Source of the DNA: Xenopus tropicalis
Taxonomy: Eukaryota; Chordata; Amphibia; Anura; Pipidae
NCBI RefSeq assembly: GCF_000004195.4
Contig: NC_030677.2
Span: 60,828,222 to 60,892,221 of the forward strand
Direction of reading: 5' to 3'
DNA length: 64,000 nucleotides
The notes beneath the pieces were generated by a model. It worked only from the letters and a program-made list of their open reading frames with translations. It was not told the DNA's origin and made no database searches. How positions within the stretch are numbered: position 1 is the first letter of the stretch; each line of letters begins with the position of its first letter. The translations under genes were made by a program, and so were the position numbers. Below, in pieces: positions 1 through 11,440 of this stretch.

Positions 1-561
1 TTAAAGGAGAAAGAAAGGTAAAAACTAAGTAAGCTTTATCAGAAAGGTCTATGTAAATACAGCCATGAGCTCTCACAGAAACGCTGCACTGACTTCTCTG
101 TCAAAAGATTTAGACAGTGTAGGACAGTGTAGGACCACGTACAATGAGGGGCCTTGACGTGGCACGTGAGCTTACATATTTTGGCCAAAGTGTGGTACTA
201 ACACCTCATTTTTTGTAAAAATTATTTTTAAAGGCAAACTAAGCACTGGCAAACTTTCTTTCTCTTTCTGTCAAAAGATTTGTTGTACTTCCTCCCCCCC
301 TTAGGAATGTGGATCTGAGCCAATCAGCAGGAAGCTGACTCATAGTCTTACTAACTGAGAATGTACACTGGTCTGGGTCTCGGTGCAGGAGCGAGGCATT
401 ATGGGAACTTTCTTTGCACAGCTCAGCCTTTTTTCTTCCTGTTTGGCTTCTGATCATCTGAACAGGAGAAATATGGGGAGACTTAAGGGCACTATTGAGA
501 TAACTGAAGGTATGCCTGCAGCTTGAGATTAACTCTTTATTAGCCTTTCCTTCTCCTTTAA
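1..561. mobile_element. Kolobok/T2-type non-autonomous DNA transposon
   Basis: The left end reads TTAAAGGAGAAAGAAAGG, and the right end (to 561) is its near-perfect inverse, CCTTTCCTTCTCCTTTAA. TTAA lies at 1-4 and 558-561. A TTAA target duplication with TTAAAGG termini is the hallmark of the Kolobok/T2 families of Xenopus. No transposase is visible. A minus-strand open frame of 111 codons (239-574) overlaps the right end and resembles no known protein, so I read it as chance. The element may be complete, but it starts at the window edge, so flanking sequence on the left cannot be inspected. Confidence 0.82.
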
Positions 562-3500
562 ATGTAAAATCCACTCACTGGGCCAGGTCTCCGTTCAAGC
601 GTGAGCCCATTGTAAAGCGGCATGTACTGAACATTTATTTTGCCTGGTTTAACTAAAGAATATTTTTTTCTTTTTTTGAGTTAAACAAGAAAATAAAAGC
701 CATTTTAACTTTAGCTATTCCTGGTTCTACTGTGGGTCAGTTGCTGTTTGCAGAGAAGCTAATAAAACTGAATACCATTCCACAGATTAGCCCTCTGTGT
801 AATGACCTGTTTTTAATCTGAAGTACAAACAAAACAATTATAGTTGTGGCAAAATAGGAATATATGGATTTTTATGATTCATTGAATATTTTAACACAAG
901 TCCTATGTATTATGATCGTGTTTATTAAAGGCGCATAGGGGTTCTGTATATACTACCCTTTTAAGGTTTGAGGAGGAAGCTTTATTGGCATTATAGAGAG
1001 ATGTTGTCATTGTAGATATACACACTTTAGTTAGTGATAATCATAACACTCATCCCTTAGGGTCAATCATTCCAAGTGCTTGTGAGCCAGGTTATGTGTA
1101 GCAGATGATCATCGTACTTATACTGTGTAACTGTAATCCTTTCAATGACTTATGTTCCTCTGCCACTCTGCTGGTGATTCTGGAAACTTATTAGACGTGG
1201 GGGCTTAATAAAGCTTATCCAGTAATACTGTCTCTGCTGTACAGCTTCACAGTAGGTTTAATCTACAAATATAGTGGGTGGCAGTTAGAGCATACGAAGC
1301 CCAGCTCTGGTCAAGATGAATTTGTATTAAAGAGGGTGTTACTGGTTCTGTATCCCCAGGTCAGTGAACTAGCTTGGTGTGATGACCTTTCCTCTTTGCC
1401 TTGGTTTTCTCGTACAATTAGGACGTCTCCAAGCTGCCACCTTAGAGCAACAAAATACAGTATTCTGCATGGACTGGGAAGTAAATTCTAGGAGGATCCT
1501 AGGAGATGCTGCTGAGCCTGTTATTGAATATGCCCCCAATTCCTCTCTTCATCATTCTTTCAGTCCAAGATGCCGCGTGTTCTATTCTTTCAGTCTTTGA
1601 TAGTCGTTGCAAGTTGGGATATGATTGGCTGAGCTGTGCCTGGGATACAACGCTGCTCACTTAGCAACAGTGAGACGGAGAGTCAGAGCTGAGCCACCTG
1701 CCTCAGCCGACACACGAGAACAGCTTTTCCTTTCTCTGGCCACCAAAAGGCGTCTCGCTCTCCTTAACCCTTTCACGGCTGATTGTGACACACTAGTTCA
1801 TACACCATATAGACAACGTGTGGAATGGGAAACATAAGGAATCCTTTATTTCTGAAATAAAACTCAAGATGCTCTTTATAGCCTAACATGATTGTATCCA
1901 TATTTTCAGCAGGGTCCCGGTGTTATATAGTACAACTCATTTGTTCTTTTGTTGGAAGTGATGATGTAAAGAAAAGAGTTCTGTGTGCATAAATATAAAT
2001 TTCTTTGTGTTATTTTGAATAGATTTTCGGGATGACAACAAAGACAATTGTGTGGCAGTGAAACGGTTAATGTAGACCTCTGTTCCCAGTAAGGTTTTAA
2101 GCACAAACTAAAACCCAGATGCAAGGCTTGCATTTTGCTTCCCTATTGATCCTGGGTGAAGTGGACTGGGAAATATATGGAGACTGATGCATGAAGTGTG
2201 TGTTAACACATGGTAATAGAGGGCGGAAAAAACTCAGTCAGTACAAAAGCACACGGAAACCATTAGCATTGATGTTTCATATGTCAAACACCAGTAAAGG
2301 TTTGGGTCTTATATAACATCAACTGAAATAAAGTCTATCAAGAAATTACATATCTATTAGTGTTCTGCCTACACTGTGACTCATAGAGTCAACTGTGCAT
2401 TTCATAGTTGGAAGTACATGAAACTTTACCCCTTGGTTGCCAGGGAATACTCCCAAGGCATCTGTCTAACTGAAGCCATATTTTGCTCACATCAATTCTT
2501 ACACCCCCATTTGGATTTGGAAACTGAAAACTTGCAGTGGGCAACAGGATCCTGTGCTATAGGAGAGAAACACAACCTTAGTATTAGTGTTAGATGATAA
2601 ATGCTGTTTAACTTTAATATTTTCAGAAAAGCCAGTGCAATCTGCTGGCAAATGATAGTGAGAAGGTGAAAAAAAATTAAGTGAAGACTGCTTAGGTTTT
2701 CAAGAGCGCTTATGTGTCTTTAAAATAAATAACGTAGCCAAGTGTCTGTAGGGTTCTTTTAAGCTCAACCCCATTGCTGCCCGATAGACTGTCTGTAGAG
2801 TTGTGTACAGTAGATGTAAGTAGTAAGATCAATGTGTTGGACTTAAACATACCCTCCAACATTTAAAAATTGCCCCCAGAAAGCATTTAGAATTCATATT
2901 CCTGCTTTTAAAATCACACAAGAGGGCTGGTAAAAACATTATTCTCTCAGGTTGAAGGGCATAAACACAGTATGATGTTTGGGCCAAGTGCATGATGACC
3001 TGAAATGTAGATCTAAAAGTAAACACAACAAAGATAATTATTTGGGTTGGAAAAAATACTTTCCCCTATGAAGTATTAGCTTTTAAACAACATTAAAGCT
3101 GTGTGATGATGCCCCACAGAGTCTACAAAGGCAAATCTACTAAGTAGATTATTCCATTCTGCTGATAAATATGAAGTTGGTGTACTAGTACTTTGTCATT
3201 TCTGTGTGTTCTACTGGAGTAAAAATAATGGGGATCCAAAATAGACAATATTATAGGATTGCTTTGCCCCATCAAACAGGGTCACTGCCACGAGACCAAG
3301 GTGAGGACCTTGCCCCCTCTGGGCCGCTCCAATACTAAACTTGTAAGCACGGAGCAGGAGAGAGGGGGCGGCATCGGGGCTGCAGCATTCAAAGTATAGT
3401 TTCCAAACCTTTAGGACAACACATTTGGTAAAAAATAAGGCAGATGCTTAATTTTTGTCTTGGAAATTCCTGGATTTATACCAGGGTGACTCTTTTATCG

Positions 3501-4868
3501 ATAGATATACAGATATGTATATTGGCCTACAAATAGACTTTTCTACCCAAAATGTCTTAGAACCTTTGCTTTTAAATTACATTTGGTTTCCAAAAGAAAA
3601 CTTATTGTGTCTCAATGTAGTGCCACCGTACTATTAGTCCTTCCTTAATTCTGAACCCCAATATCAATTGTAATGACAGCATGAAAATAAAAAAACTAAG
3701 AAATCCATCAGTTTGGCAAATATTACTATAATGTGTAAATTTGGTATAGTGTTTGGTTACTCTACTATATTACAGTGCTTTAGACAATGAATTCCTGTTT
3801 GTTTCCATCTAGCTTCTAATGAGTTAAGTGCTGCATCGAAAAAAATCAAATCCTTTTGTAGTGTATTCTTGAAACAAGTCGTTACATGTTCAAATGCTCC
3901 ATTTTTGGCTCATCATTTATTTTAATACTTTAATTACCTACAATACAGTTCAAAACATTTTAATTGGTGTTATGCAGTTAATCATAGCCCCATGTCTGAA
4001 AAACAGTGTTTATGGACAGCCATACTGCCGACTGGTCTGTCACAGTGATTCTTGCCTGTAAATCAACCTTTCCTGACCAAGAAACAGCAGAAGGGATAAG
4101 TACTGCCCTGCAAAAGCAGCACTGACCCAGTGCATTAATACACAACCAATAAGGTATTGCCAAATATAGAAAATACAGCCCTGTGTATGGTCTGCTTTTA
4201 GGTATGACATTAGGTTCTGGCATCTCAAGTGATACCCTACCATTACATATATTAATTCATGTATTTCATTGAACCTTGCCCTTTATTTAACATTATTTTA
4301 CATTTCTGAATATGGAAGGTACTTAAAAGGGTGGTCTGGTCCAGCTGCTAGTGGAAAATACTGGCCTGACTGGTTGGGCACTAGCTCAGGATCCACTGGT
4401 ACATTACATTCCCGCCTCATTGTTACATACATATTTTCCCCAGACTTTTCCCCCCAATTTTTTGCTGTTGTTATTGTCATGTAAATGTAATCATATAGAC
4501 AGTGTTTCTTGAATAAATCATGTAAAAAATAGTTTTTATAAAAGATTTCTGCTGAAGGTATTTCCATTTAAATGGGCATTGAGACAACACTATGACCTTT
4601 CTTTAATACTGGGCCACCAAATGCTATCTATTAATGAGAAATTCTACTATTGCAGTGAAAAGTATTAGCTGTTGCAAATTAAAAGTACAAACATGGGCAT
4701 TTAAATTGTTTCTGAAGATGATATTTGACATCCCCCGATATTAGTAGCATTCCTGGAATTGGTTTCCACTGTTAATAATTTCTGTTAATAATAAGATGCT
4801 TTTTTTTCTAGAACCCAAGTTAATTATTTTTTAATATCTTTGCTGCTAATAGCTGGGGAATAATCAGG

Positions 4869-4870
<2 letters not shown>
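562..4870. other. Gene-free, mostly unique AT-rich sequence
   Basis: No repeat with clear ends and no credible exon was found. Two somewhat GC-richer patches stand out, about 1590-1850 and 3280-3390. Neither has a convincing promoter or splice structure. A 15-bp string at 4359-4373 (tactggcctgactgg) recurs inverted at 6133-6147 in the hAT-like relic, so about 4330-4440 may be a decayed relative of that element. Open frames here are 60-90 codons, without recognisable motifs. Confidence 0.6.

Positions 4871-4928
<58 letters not shown>
4871..4928. repeat. (TA)n microsatellite
   Basis: An uninterrupted alternating TA run of about 58 bases, the longest simple repeat in the window. The following 180 bases (to about 5110) contain several G-runs and one open frame that reads back through the TA run; this is not a gene. 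Confidence 0.97.
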
Positions 4929-4932
<4 letters not shown>

Positions 4933-6040
4933 TATAGGCACATGAGGGCCTGTGCCTAGGATGGCATTTTTGGCAGGGGGGCATCTATATCTGCTGAAAG
5001 GGCTGAGGGGGGCGGTGTATACAAATCTCTTGCACAGTACTTTCTCATGCGGTGACTGGAAAAGGGGGGCACAGTGTCTGGTACTTATTCTGGCTTTTGA
5101 TGGCATTTATATTATTGGCCACAATAAGGCAGGTGGGACTTAGAGCTGAACAGCACTTCCAATAAAACATTTTACATCTACAGTCTAGAAAATTTAGCTT
5201 GATGCCCATGTTATTAATAGGGCAGAAAGATAAAAAATATAGGAAGGCAGAATAGAGAAAATGTCACAACCCTAAGTATATTGTAAGGTCAAATAGATGG
5301 TTTTCAGTTTTGACGTTCCTGGCCATTTGATGTGAAACATCTTCACCTGCATCTGCATGGTAACGGAAAATAGTACTGAGTACTAGTTCTCATGTGTGAT
5401 TTTCATGTGAGCCCTGAAGAATATATTCTCTGCTTTCAAAGGATCATCCATAATCCAAAATGGAGGTTATTTGTTGAGCAGAGGATACATATACATGCAC
5501 AGATCCCAGAAACAATGAGCAAAAAAAGAATCACTTTTCACACCAGGACAACTGACGTCTAACCGATGAATATTATGTTTTTGAATAAATATACTGAAAG
5601 CATGGCACATAAAGCTAGCTCACTGTAGGCTTTAGCAGATGCCTTCTCTTTTGTCCATTGTCCATTTGTCTATTATGGCCATTAGATAATGTATGCTGCT
5701 CTAATGTATGCTACTGTATGGCTCTGAGTGGAGAAAGCAAATGGAAGCAACATAGCAGCTTTTTACCCCATGTATAAAGGTAGCTGTGTAAACAAACATT
5801 TCTTCCATTAATGTGGAAGGGGTAATAACGGTCCATCTTAAAAGACTGTAAGGGCTTTTAAGGGTAACTAAATGTAAGTTGCAGGTAAATATTCTTGGGG
5901 GGGGGATCTATCTAGACATAAAAGCTCATTTACATTTATTAGATGTAGTAGTGATGGGACCAATAATGGCACCCAGGATAAAAAGCCATTATGTGTTCTT
6001 GTGCCTATATGCAGTCCTTTAAACTTGCATTAGCCCTAAA
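4929..6040. other. Gene-free stretch
   Basis: No gene or bounded repeat seen. A run of nine G occurs near 5897-5905. Confidence 0.5.
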
Positions 6041-6165
6041 TAGGGTTGCCACCTTTTCTTGAAAAAAATACTGACCTTACTATTTTTAGTTTTTTTTCCT
6101 ATTTATAACATTGGCACCAGGCATCATTTTTACCAGTCAGGCCAGTAAAATACCAGCCTGGTAGG
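6041..6165. mobile_element. hAT-like element relic (TAGGGTTGCC terminus)
   Basis: Begins TAGGGTTGCCACC, the same terminus as the complete nested element at 36616-36845. The right end (ccagcctggtagg) is not a clean inverse, so this is a decayed or partial copy. The end coordinate is approximate. Confidence 0.5.
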
Positions 6166-6229
6166 AACTTAAGCCCCGATTGAGGATGCTTTGATGCATA
6201 CAAGTTACAAATTGCAAGTAGAAAGCCAA

Positions 6230-6390
6230 GGGGGTTATGAAATAAAAGGTGCTAATTTTGCCCAGGAACACTAACATGGGTTAGTAGCTACCAATCAGCT
6301 GGTAGAATTTACTACTGAGGATATTGCTACTGGTCAAACATAGTGCCTTTTATTAAATATGGGGGTTAGTGTCTTTTATTACATATGGGG
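6230..6390. mobile_element. Short palindromic MITE (GGGGGTTATGTAATAAAAGG family)
   Basis: The left end, gggggttatgaaataaaagg, matches copies at 56534 and 56920. The right end contains tagtgccttttattaaatat followed by a partial second copy of that end (tgtcttttattacatatggg), a small local duplication of the terminus. The family has inverted ends and no coding capacity. Confidence 0.65.
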
Positions 6391-6429
6391 GTTAGACTCA
6401 CTTATGCTAGTTGAATTGCGAACAAACAC

Positions 6430-6625
6430 CACCCTAAATGTTGGCATACACGTTCAGATTTTAGTGTTATTATGACAAACGTTCGGATATCAGGCATATG
6501 TTTAAATACAACGATCTGAAACTAACATTCCGATTGAAATTGTAGGATAAAGCCCTTAAAATACAAATCGGAGGATGTTCTAAACATGAAATAGTTGGCA
6601 GACACCAATCATACGAAAGTGACTT
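6430..6625. mobile_element. Possible Harbinger-like relic
   Basis: Contains ggcatacacgttcagatttt and later ttccattgtaggc. These resemble decayed versions of the 'gctggccatacac' family at 42615 and 47590. No clean ends, so the call is weak. Confidence 0.3.
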
Positions 6626-7374
6626 CCATTGTAGGCCCCTAATTTTGCTGGCAAGTGCACTTGTGCTGAAATACTATTTACTTGTGGGTAAGAAAGCCAT
6701 GGCAAGTAGCCCTGTTATTTTGCACTTTGTACTTGTTTTGGAAATGAGTCCAATCATGTACAAAACAGATTATGTTTTCTGTGCAGTGACTTTATTACAT
6801 GTGACCTCAATGCACACAAATTAGATACAAGATTGTATCTTTTACGCACACATATCATTTCTGTTTTTCTCTTAATCACATGTCCACTTGTGCAGGGTAA
6901 ACAAGTTTATATGTCAAGATGTTTTCCCCATTCTCTGTATCTCTGTATTGAGGATAAAAATGATCATCACTGAGAGGCAATTGTTATTTATTTTTTTTTT
7001 TTTTGTCAACTGAAGAAGTTTGTCCCCTTACACAAGAGGCCTTGGCATGCAGTTTGCTCAGATGCGGAACCTTTTTTTGCAGTAGATTTACAAATATGGT
7101 TGCCATGGTAACCTTTCTTCTGCAATCTTTTCAAAGGAATATGACAGTACTGGTTGATAGATTACTTGCTCCTTGTGAAACAGAAAAAAAAGTGCTCCTG
7201 TCATAAGTGTGGTAGATTAGTATGTAGAATGTGCTGTAACCTCATCACCGCATATATATCCTGGGCAGAGCTCACCTGTATTTTCCCTTTTTGTGTTATT
7301 TATTAAAAGATCTGGAAATTGCTTTATGGATGGATTTACAGCCAAGCAGGAAATCTTCCTTAAAAATACAAAAT
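6626..7374. other. Gene-free stretch before the CR1 element
   Basis: Unique sequence with a T-run of about 14 near 6991-7004. A 67-codon open frame at 7003-7206 has no recognisable features. The open frame of the CR1 copy starts nominally at 7293, but its first residues have no LINE similarity. Confidence 0.5.
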
Positions 7375-8438
7375 ACAGAAGGTTAATGATCAAATTAAGG
7401 AATATTGGCCTAGAACATAATATTTGTAATTGTATAGAGAACTGGCTGAAGGATAGAGTACAAAGAGTGGTTGTAAATGGAACATTTTCTAATTGGACCA
7501 GTGTGGTTAGTGGAGTACCGCAGGGGTCAGTCCTTGGGCCTTTGCTTTTTAACTTGTTTATTAATGACCTGGAGGTGGGCATAGACAGTACTGTTTCTAT
7601 TTTTGCTGATGACACTAAATTGTGCAAAACTATAAGTTCCATGCAGGATGCTGCCGCTTTGCAGAGCGATTTGACAAAATTAGATAACTGGGCAGCAAAC
7701 TGGAAAATGAGGTTCAATGTTGATAAGTGCAAAGTTATGCACTTTGGTAGAAATAATATAAACGCAAACTATCTACTGAATGGTAGTGTGTTGGGGGTTT
7801 CCTTAATGGAGAAGGATCTAGGGGTTTTTGTTGATAACAAGTTGTCTAATGCCAGGCAGTGTCATTCTGTGGCTACTAAAGCAAATAAAGTGCTGTCTTG
7901 TATAAAAAAGGGCATTGACTCAAGGGATGAGAACATAATTTTGCCCCTTTATAGGTCCCTGGTAAGGCCTCACCTTGAGTATGCGGTGCAGTTTTGGGCT
8001 CCAGTCCTTAAGAAGGATATTAATGAGCTGGAGAAAGTGCAGAGACGTGCAACTAAACTGGTTAAGGGGATGGAAGATTTAAACTATGAGGTGAGACTGT
8101 CGAGGTTGGGGTTGTTTTCTCTGGAAAAGAGGCGCTTGCGAGGGGACATGATTACTCTGTACAAGTACATTAGAGGGGATTATAGGCAGTTGGGGGATGT
8201 TCTTTTTTCACATAAAAACAATCAGCGCACCAGAGGTCACCCCTTTAGATTAGAGGAAAGGAGCTTCCATTTGAAGCAGCGTAGGTGGTTTTTCACGGTG
8301 AGGGCAGTGAGGTTATGGAATGCCCTTCCTAGTGATGTGGTAATGGCAGATTCTGTTAATGCCTTTAAGAGGGGCCTGGATGAGTTCTTGATCAATCAGA
8401 ATATCCAAGGCTATTGTGATACTAATATCTACAGTTAG
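7293..8438 (+). CDS. CR1-type reverse transcriptase fragment, frame open
   Basis: This is the open frame of a LINE retrotransposon, not a host gene; in a complete element it copies the element RNA into DNA at a nicked target. The frame has 381 codons. The first ~28 residues appear to be flanking sequence read through. From about residue 29 it aligns with the RT palm: GVPQGS at residues 74-79, the catalytic box FADD at 104-107 (CR1 and related LINEs use F where many RTs have Y), then a thumb-like region with RPHLEYA and LEKVQRRATK, both typical of vertebrate CR1. The end falls where CR1 ORF2 normally stops. The RT lacks its N-terminal motifs and the AP endonuclease, so it cannot be autonomous. 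The absence of any stop or frameshift over ~350 codons suggests a fairly recent insertion. Confidence 0.9.
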   Translation: MLFIKRSGNCFMDGFTAKQEIFLKNTKYRRLMIKLRNIGLEHNICNCIENWLKDRVQRVVVNGTFSNWTSVVSGVPQGSVLGPLLFNLFINDLEVGIDSTVSIFADDTKLCKTISSMQDAAALQSDLTKLDNWAANWKMRFNVDKCKVMHFGRNNINANYLLNGSVLGVSLMEKDLGVFVDNKLSNARQCHSVATKANKVLSCIKKGIDSRDENIILPLYRSLVRPHLEYAVQFWAPVLKKDINELEKVQRRATKLVKGMEDLNYEVRLSRLGLFSLEKRRLRGDMITLYKYIRGDYRQLGDVLFSHKNNQRTRGHPFRLEERSFHLKQRRWFFTVRAVRLWNALPSDVVMADSVNAFKRGLDEFLINQNIQGYCDTNIYS

Positions 8439-8580
8439 TACTAGTGGTTGTATATATAGTGTATGTATGTGAGTGTATAGATTGGTGGGTGTGGGTTAAG
8501 TGTGCTGAGTTTACTTGGATGGGTTGAACTTGATGGACACTGGTCTTTTTTCAACCCTATGTAACTATGTAACTATGTAA
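7375..8580 (+). mobile_element. 5'-truncated CR1-clade LINE
   Basis: It contains the C-terminal half of the element's reverse transcriptase, a 3' UTR and the characteristic CR1-type end. The sequence near 8525-8560 (ggttgaacttgatggac and tttttcaaccctatgtaac) is the usual frog CR1 terminus. It finishes in a short tandem repeat, about three units of ctatgtaa, rather than poly(A). The endonuclease and N-terminal RT motifs are missing, so the copy is 5'-truncated, as expected from incomplete target-primed reverse transcription. No target duplication was identified. The 5' boundary is approximate. Confidence 0.93.
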
Positions 8581-9076
8581 TACTTACTTGAAATTAATTA
8601 TTTTTGTATTACATCATGAAGGTTTAAACTGGGATTTAGAATGTGTAATAAAGTACTACTACAGAGGTTATATTTGTGCTGTAAGTGTGGGAGACCAATA
8701 AAACCTGCACATTAAAGCATTTTACACAAAGAGGTATATGTAATGTATGTGTAATCTATATGAATATTATCTTATGCATAGCCAAGTGTAAAAATAATAT
8801 TTAGCTTGACAAACGCTAAGTTAAAACATGAGCTGAGAACAACTGGTTTTACATAGCTTTTTAGACAGTGGAATATTGCAGAAGAGCTAATAACACTGTG
8901 ATAAAAGCTGGAACAAATAATGTATTGAGTTAATTTATTCATAATGATAAAAATAATTGTTGTTGTTACTGTCCCTTTAAATGATCACATGCTATTGACA
9001 CTCAGTGGAACCATTTGCTTTTGGAATATTTGACCATTACGCCAGATCTTCCCTCAGGTTGGATCACAATGAGTTT
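8581..9076. other. Gene-free stretch
   Basis: AT-rich. The string tgtccctttaa ending near 8976 resembles a T2-type right end, but no matching left end was found. Confidence 0.45.
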
Positions 9077-9580
9077 GCCAATTCCTCCTATCTTGGGGAT
9101 ATATATCAGCCTAGTAATAAGTGGTAGGGCTTAACCTCCCTCTATCTCTTTAGATTCAACACATTGATGGTATGAGTTCACGTGGCTAAATCATACAACA
9201 ACTGTTTGGCTAGTATTTTCATGCACCTAAAACAGTGCATACATATCACCCTGAATGATTAACTAATGTTGTAGAAATTATCATGCCTATGTCTAATTTG
9301 TAAAACATTGCTTTTAAAAAAATGGGGATTCTGCCAATTCCTTCTATCTTGGGGATATATATCAGCCTAGTAATAAGTGGTAGGGCTTAACCTTCCTCTA
9401 TCTCTTTAGATTCAACACATTGATGGTATGAGTTCACGTGGCTAAATCATACAACTGTTTGGCTAGTATTTTCATGCACCTAAAACAGTGCATACATATC
9501 ACCCTGAATGATTAACTCATGTTGTAGAAATTATCATGCCTATGTCTAATTTGTAAAACATTGCTTTTAAAAAAATGGGG
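9077..9580. repeat. Two-copy tandem duplication, ~250-bp unit
   Basis: Copy 1 starts at 9077 (gccaattcctcc) and copy 2 at 9333 (gccaattccttc). Both end in a run of A followed by tgggg, at 9327 and 9580. By eye they differ at only a few bases plus a 3-base deletion in copy 2 (acaacaactg versus acaactg). No coding sequence and no recognised repeat family in the unit. Confidence 0.95.
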
Positions 9581-9619
9581 TTTTGTCGTGGGCAACTAAT
9601 CTCCCCGTGTGCCAGAGCC
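9581..9619. mobile_element. Half of a palindromic 'CTCTGGCACACGGGGAGATTAGT' element
   Basis: Reads gtcgtgggcaactaatctcc then ccgtgtgccagagcc, which is the right arm of the hairpin element at 14640-14722, and is followed by ataa. The left arm is absent: the sequence abuts the second copy of the tandem duplication. Confidence 0.75.
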
Positions 9620-9719
9620 ATAAAGAGTTTATATACCTGTACAGACTGATCTACTATGTGTAGCCATTGTCAATACTAAGCATTTTGTAAACACAATGCA
9701 AAATCTAGACACAACTTGC

Positions 9720-10220
9720 ATTCATGCACTCATTATCGTTAAAGTGATTAATGATGAGACTAGAAAAAAGAAATTGCATCGCAAATAATACACAACTATC
9801 TTCTCCAATGCTAGACGCTTGCCCCTTGCGCTGCCCGACATTTCTTTCACATAATAGAATTTGTATTAATAACACAGGTAAGGCTCTCAGCTTCGCAAGA
9901 GCAACACAAATGGCTAAGGTGCCCTCTGTAGAAGACACTGTAGATAATGCTCTCATTACAGCCCAATTGGCTAAGGAGACTTCTCTCACATCACATTTAG
10001 GCCGATAGTTTTCTGTCACTCGATGAAGTCAACGGACAGCCAAGCCAATTATCACAGCAAAGAAAAGGATATGAACAGGGCAGAATGAATTACAAAGGCC
10101 TGTGGATAATGCGAATGAAGGGAAAAAAAGCCAAGCAATAATCCCTGTCTGGTTTAACCTCTTCTGGAGCTCAGTAATTCCAGCCATTTCCACTGGCAAC
10201 TGAATAGTTATATTTTTCAC
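9720..10220. promoter_or_regulatory. Candidate conserved non-coding element
   Basis: Repeat-free island between transposon pieces. It holds TGATTAATGATGAG (9745-9758, homeodomain-like), the near-palindrome TTGCATCGCAA (9774-9784, C/EBP/ATF-like half sites) and a CCAAT-containing tract near 9962. Open frames exist on both strands, but neither resembles a protein. The regulatory role is inferred from composition and motifs only; no alignment was available. Confidence 0.3.
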
Positions 10221-10230
10221 TGATTATTAC

Positions 10231-10597
10231 TTAAAGACCATAATATGGTAGCCAACAACTTTAAATGTATCTTCTAATAAATGTATTACATTTTTATGAT
10301 ATAGATGAATCTGTGCACTGGACTATCCTTTTCTGTGGTTTTGCATTAATATATTTGAGTGGAAACTGCAATAGCTGCAAAGTAACAAAAATAATAATAT
10401 TGTGGTGGCTGCTGGGGTCAGAGACTCCCTCTGAAAGCTGGGGGTCTCTGAAAGCTGCAAATGTTGCTTTGTTGGTTATAGAGAATGCCTGCACAGAGTC
10501 AAGCAGTATGGCATTATTTGCACACCCCATGAACTATTCCTATATCAAAAGAGGAAATACTGCCGCGTAAACATAGTATAGTATATTTTCCCTTTAA
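10231..10597. mobile_element. Possible degraded T2-type element
   Basis: TTAAAGACC at 10231 and TTTTCCCTTTAA ending at 10597 could be opposing TTAA ends. The interior (near 10410-10460) has a short inverted motif around gggtcagagactccctctg, as seen in frog T2 copies. The ends match weakly. Confidence 0.35.
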
Positions 10598-11250
10598 TAT
10601 ACAGAAGCTTAAACTGTTTGGAGGGTCATATCACTGCCTGACCTGATCGTCAAAAGTTTAACAGCTCTAACAAAATGACATCAGCCACTTGACATTCTCT
10701 GTAGACATTTGCACAAAGGCAAGACATTTTTCTCATGCCTGTTCGCGTGCAACTTATGCTGGAGAAATCTTCCCATATTGTCAGTTCCTGCAGACACTAA
10801 GTGGTGGGTGGATATTTGAATAGATCTTTTCTTGTAGGTTCAGGTGAAAGTGTTAGTTGTAGAGTGAAGTAGACAGCAGAATGGCAGAATACTAAAGAAT
10901 AAAACCCAATCAATACACCAGAAACCAAAGTAACATGGCCTCTTCAGACATTAACAAATGCTCTTTATTTACAGAATCAGTGCTCCAAATCAATAGCATT
11001 CTGTTTAGTCTCAGCTTGGAAATTTAAAAACACTAACTTCTACAGAGTTTGCTTTACATTTCTACTTACACAACAATAGTATGTATTAAATACTTAACAT
11101 TAATAGTAACCTGATGCTTGATGAATGCATTACATATATATAATGTATATATTGATAGATAGAGGTTTGTATATATTGTATGGATCTTTAAAGTAGTTAT
11201 AGTAACTTACTGTATCATCATATTGTTCTCAGAGCATTACCCTCACTTCC
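10598..11250. other. Gene-free stretch
   Basis: Nothing with clear boundaries seen. Confidence 0.45.
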
Positions 11251-11269
11251 CTGAAGGCAATACTATTTG

Positions 11270-11440
11270 GGCAATTCTGCCTTCTTTCTTCCTTCTTTTG
11301 TCAAAATCCCTGGACCGGCGAATGCACATTAGAGTAAAAAGCCAACTTTTTTGTTAAAGTTCGGCTATTCACTTTACTGTGCATGCGCAAGCGCACGAAG
11401 AAGGAAGGGGAGATGCTCGCTATTGGGGTCCTTAAGTGAT
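11270..11440. mobile_element. T2-type element fragment
   Basis: Contains ttcactttactgtgcatgcg next to a string related to aaaaagccaacttttttgtt. Both match the palindromic core of the complete T2-type element at 18766-19315. No TTAA ends are recognisable here. Confidence 0.55.

Noticed and set aside
1590..1850. GC-richer patch as a CpG-island promoter or exon
   Set aside because: CpG density is modest, and there is no TATA/initiator plus splice-donor arrangement. The 70-codon frame has no similarity.
8960..8977. tgtccctttaa as a T2 right end
   Set aside because: No matching left TTAAAGGG end upstream within a plausible distance.
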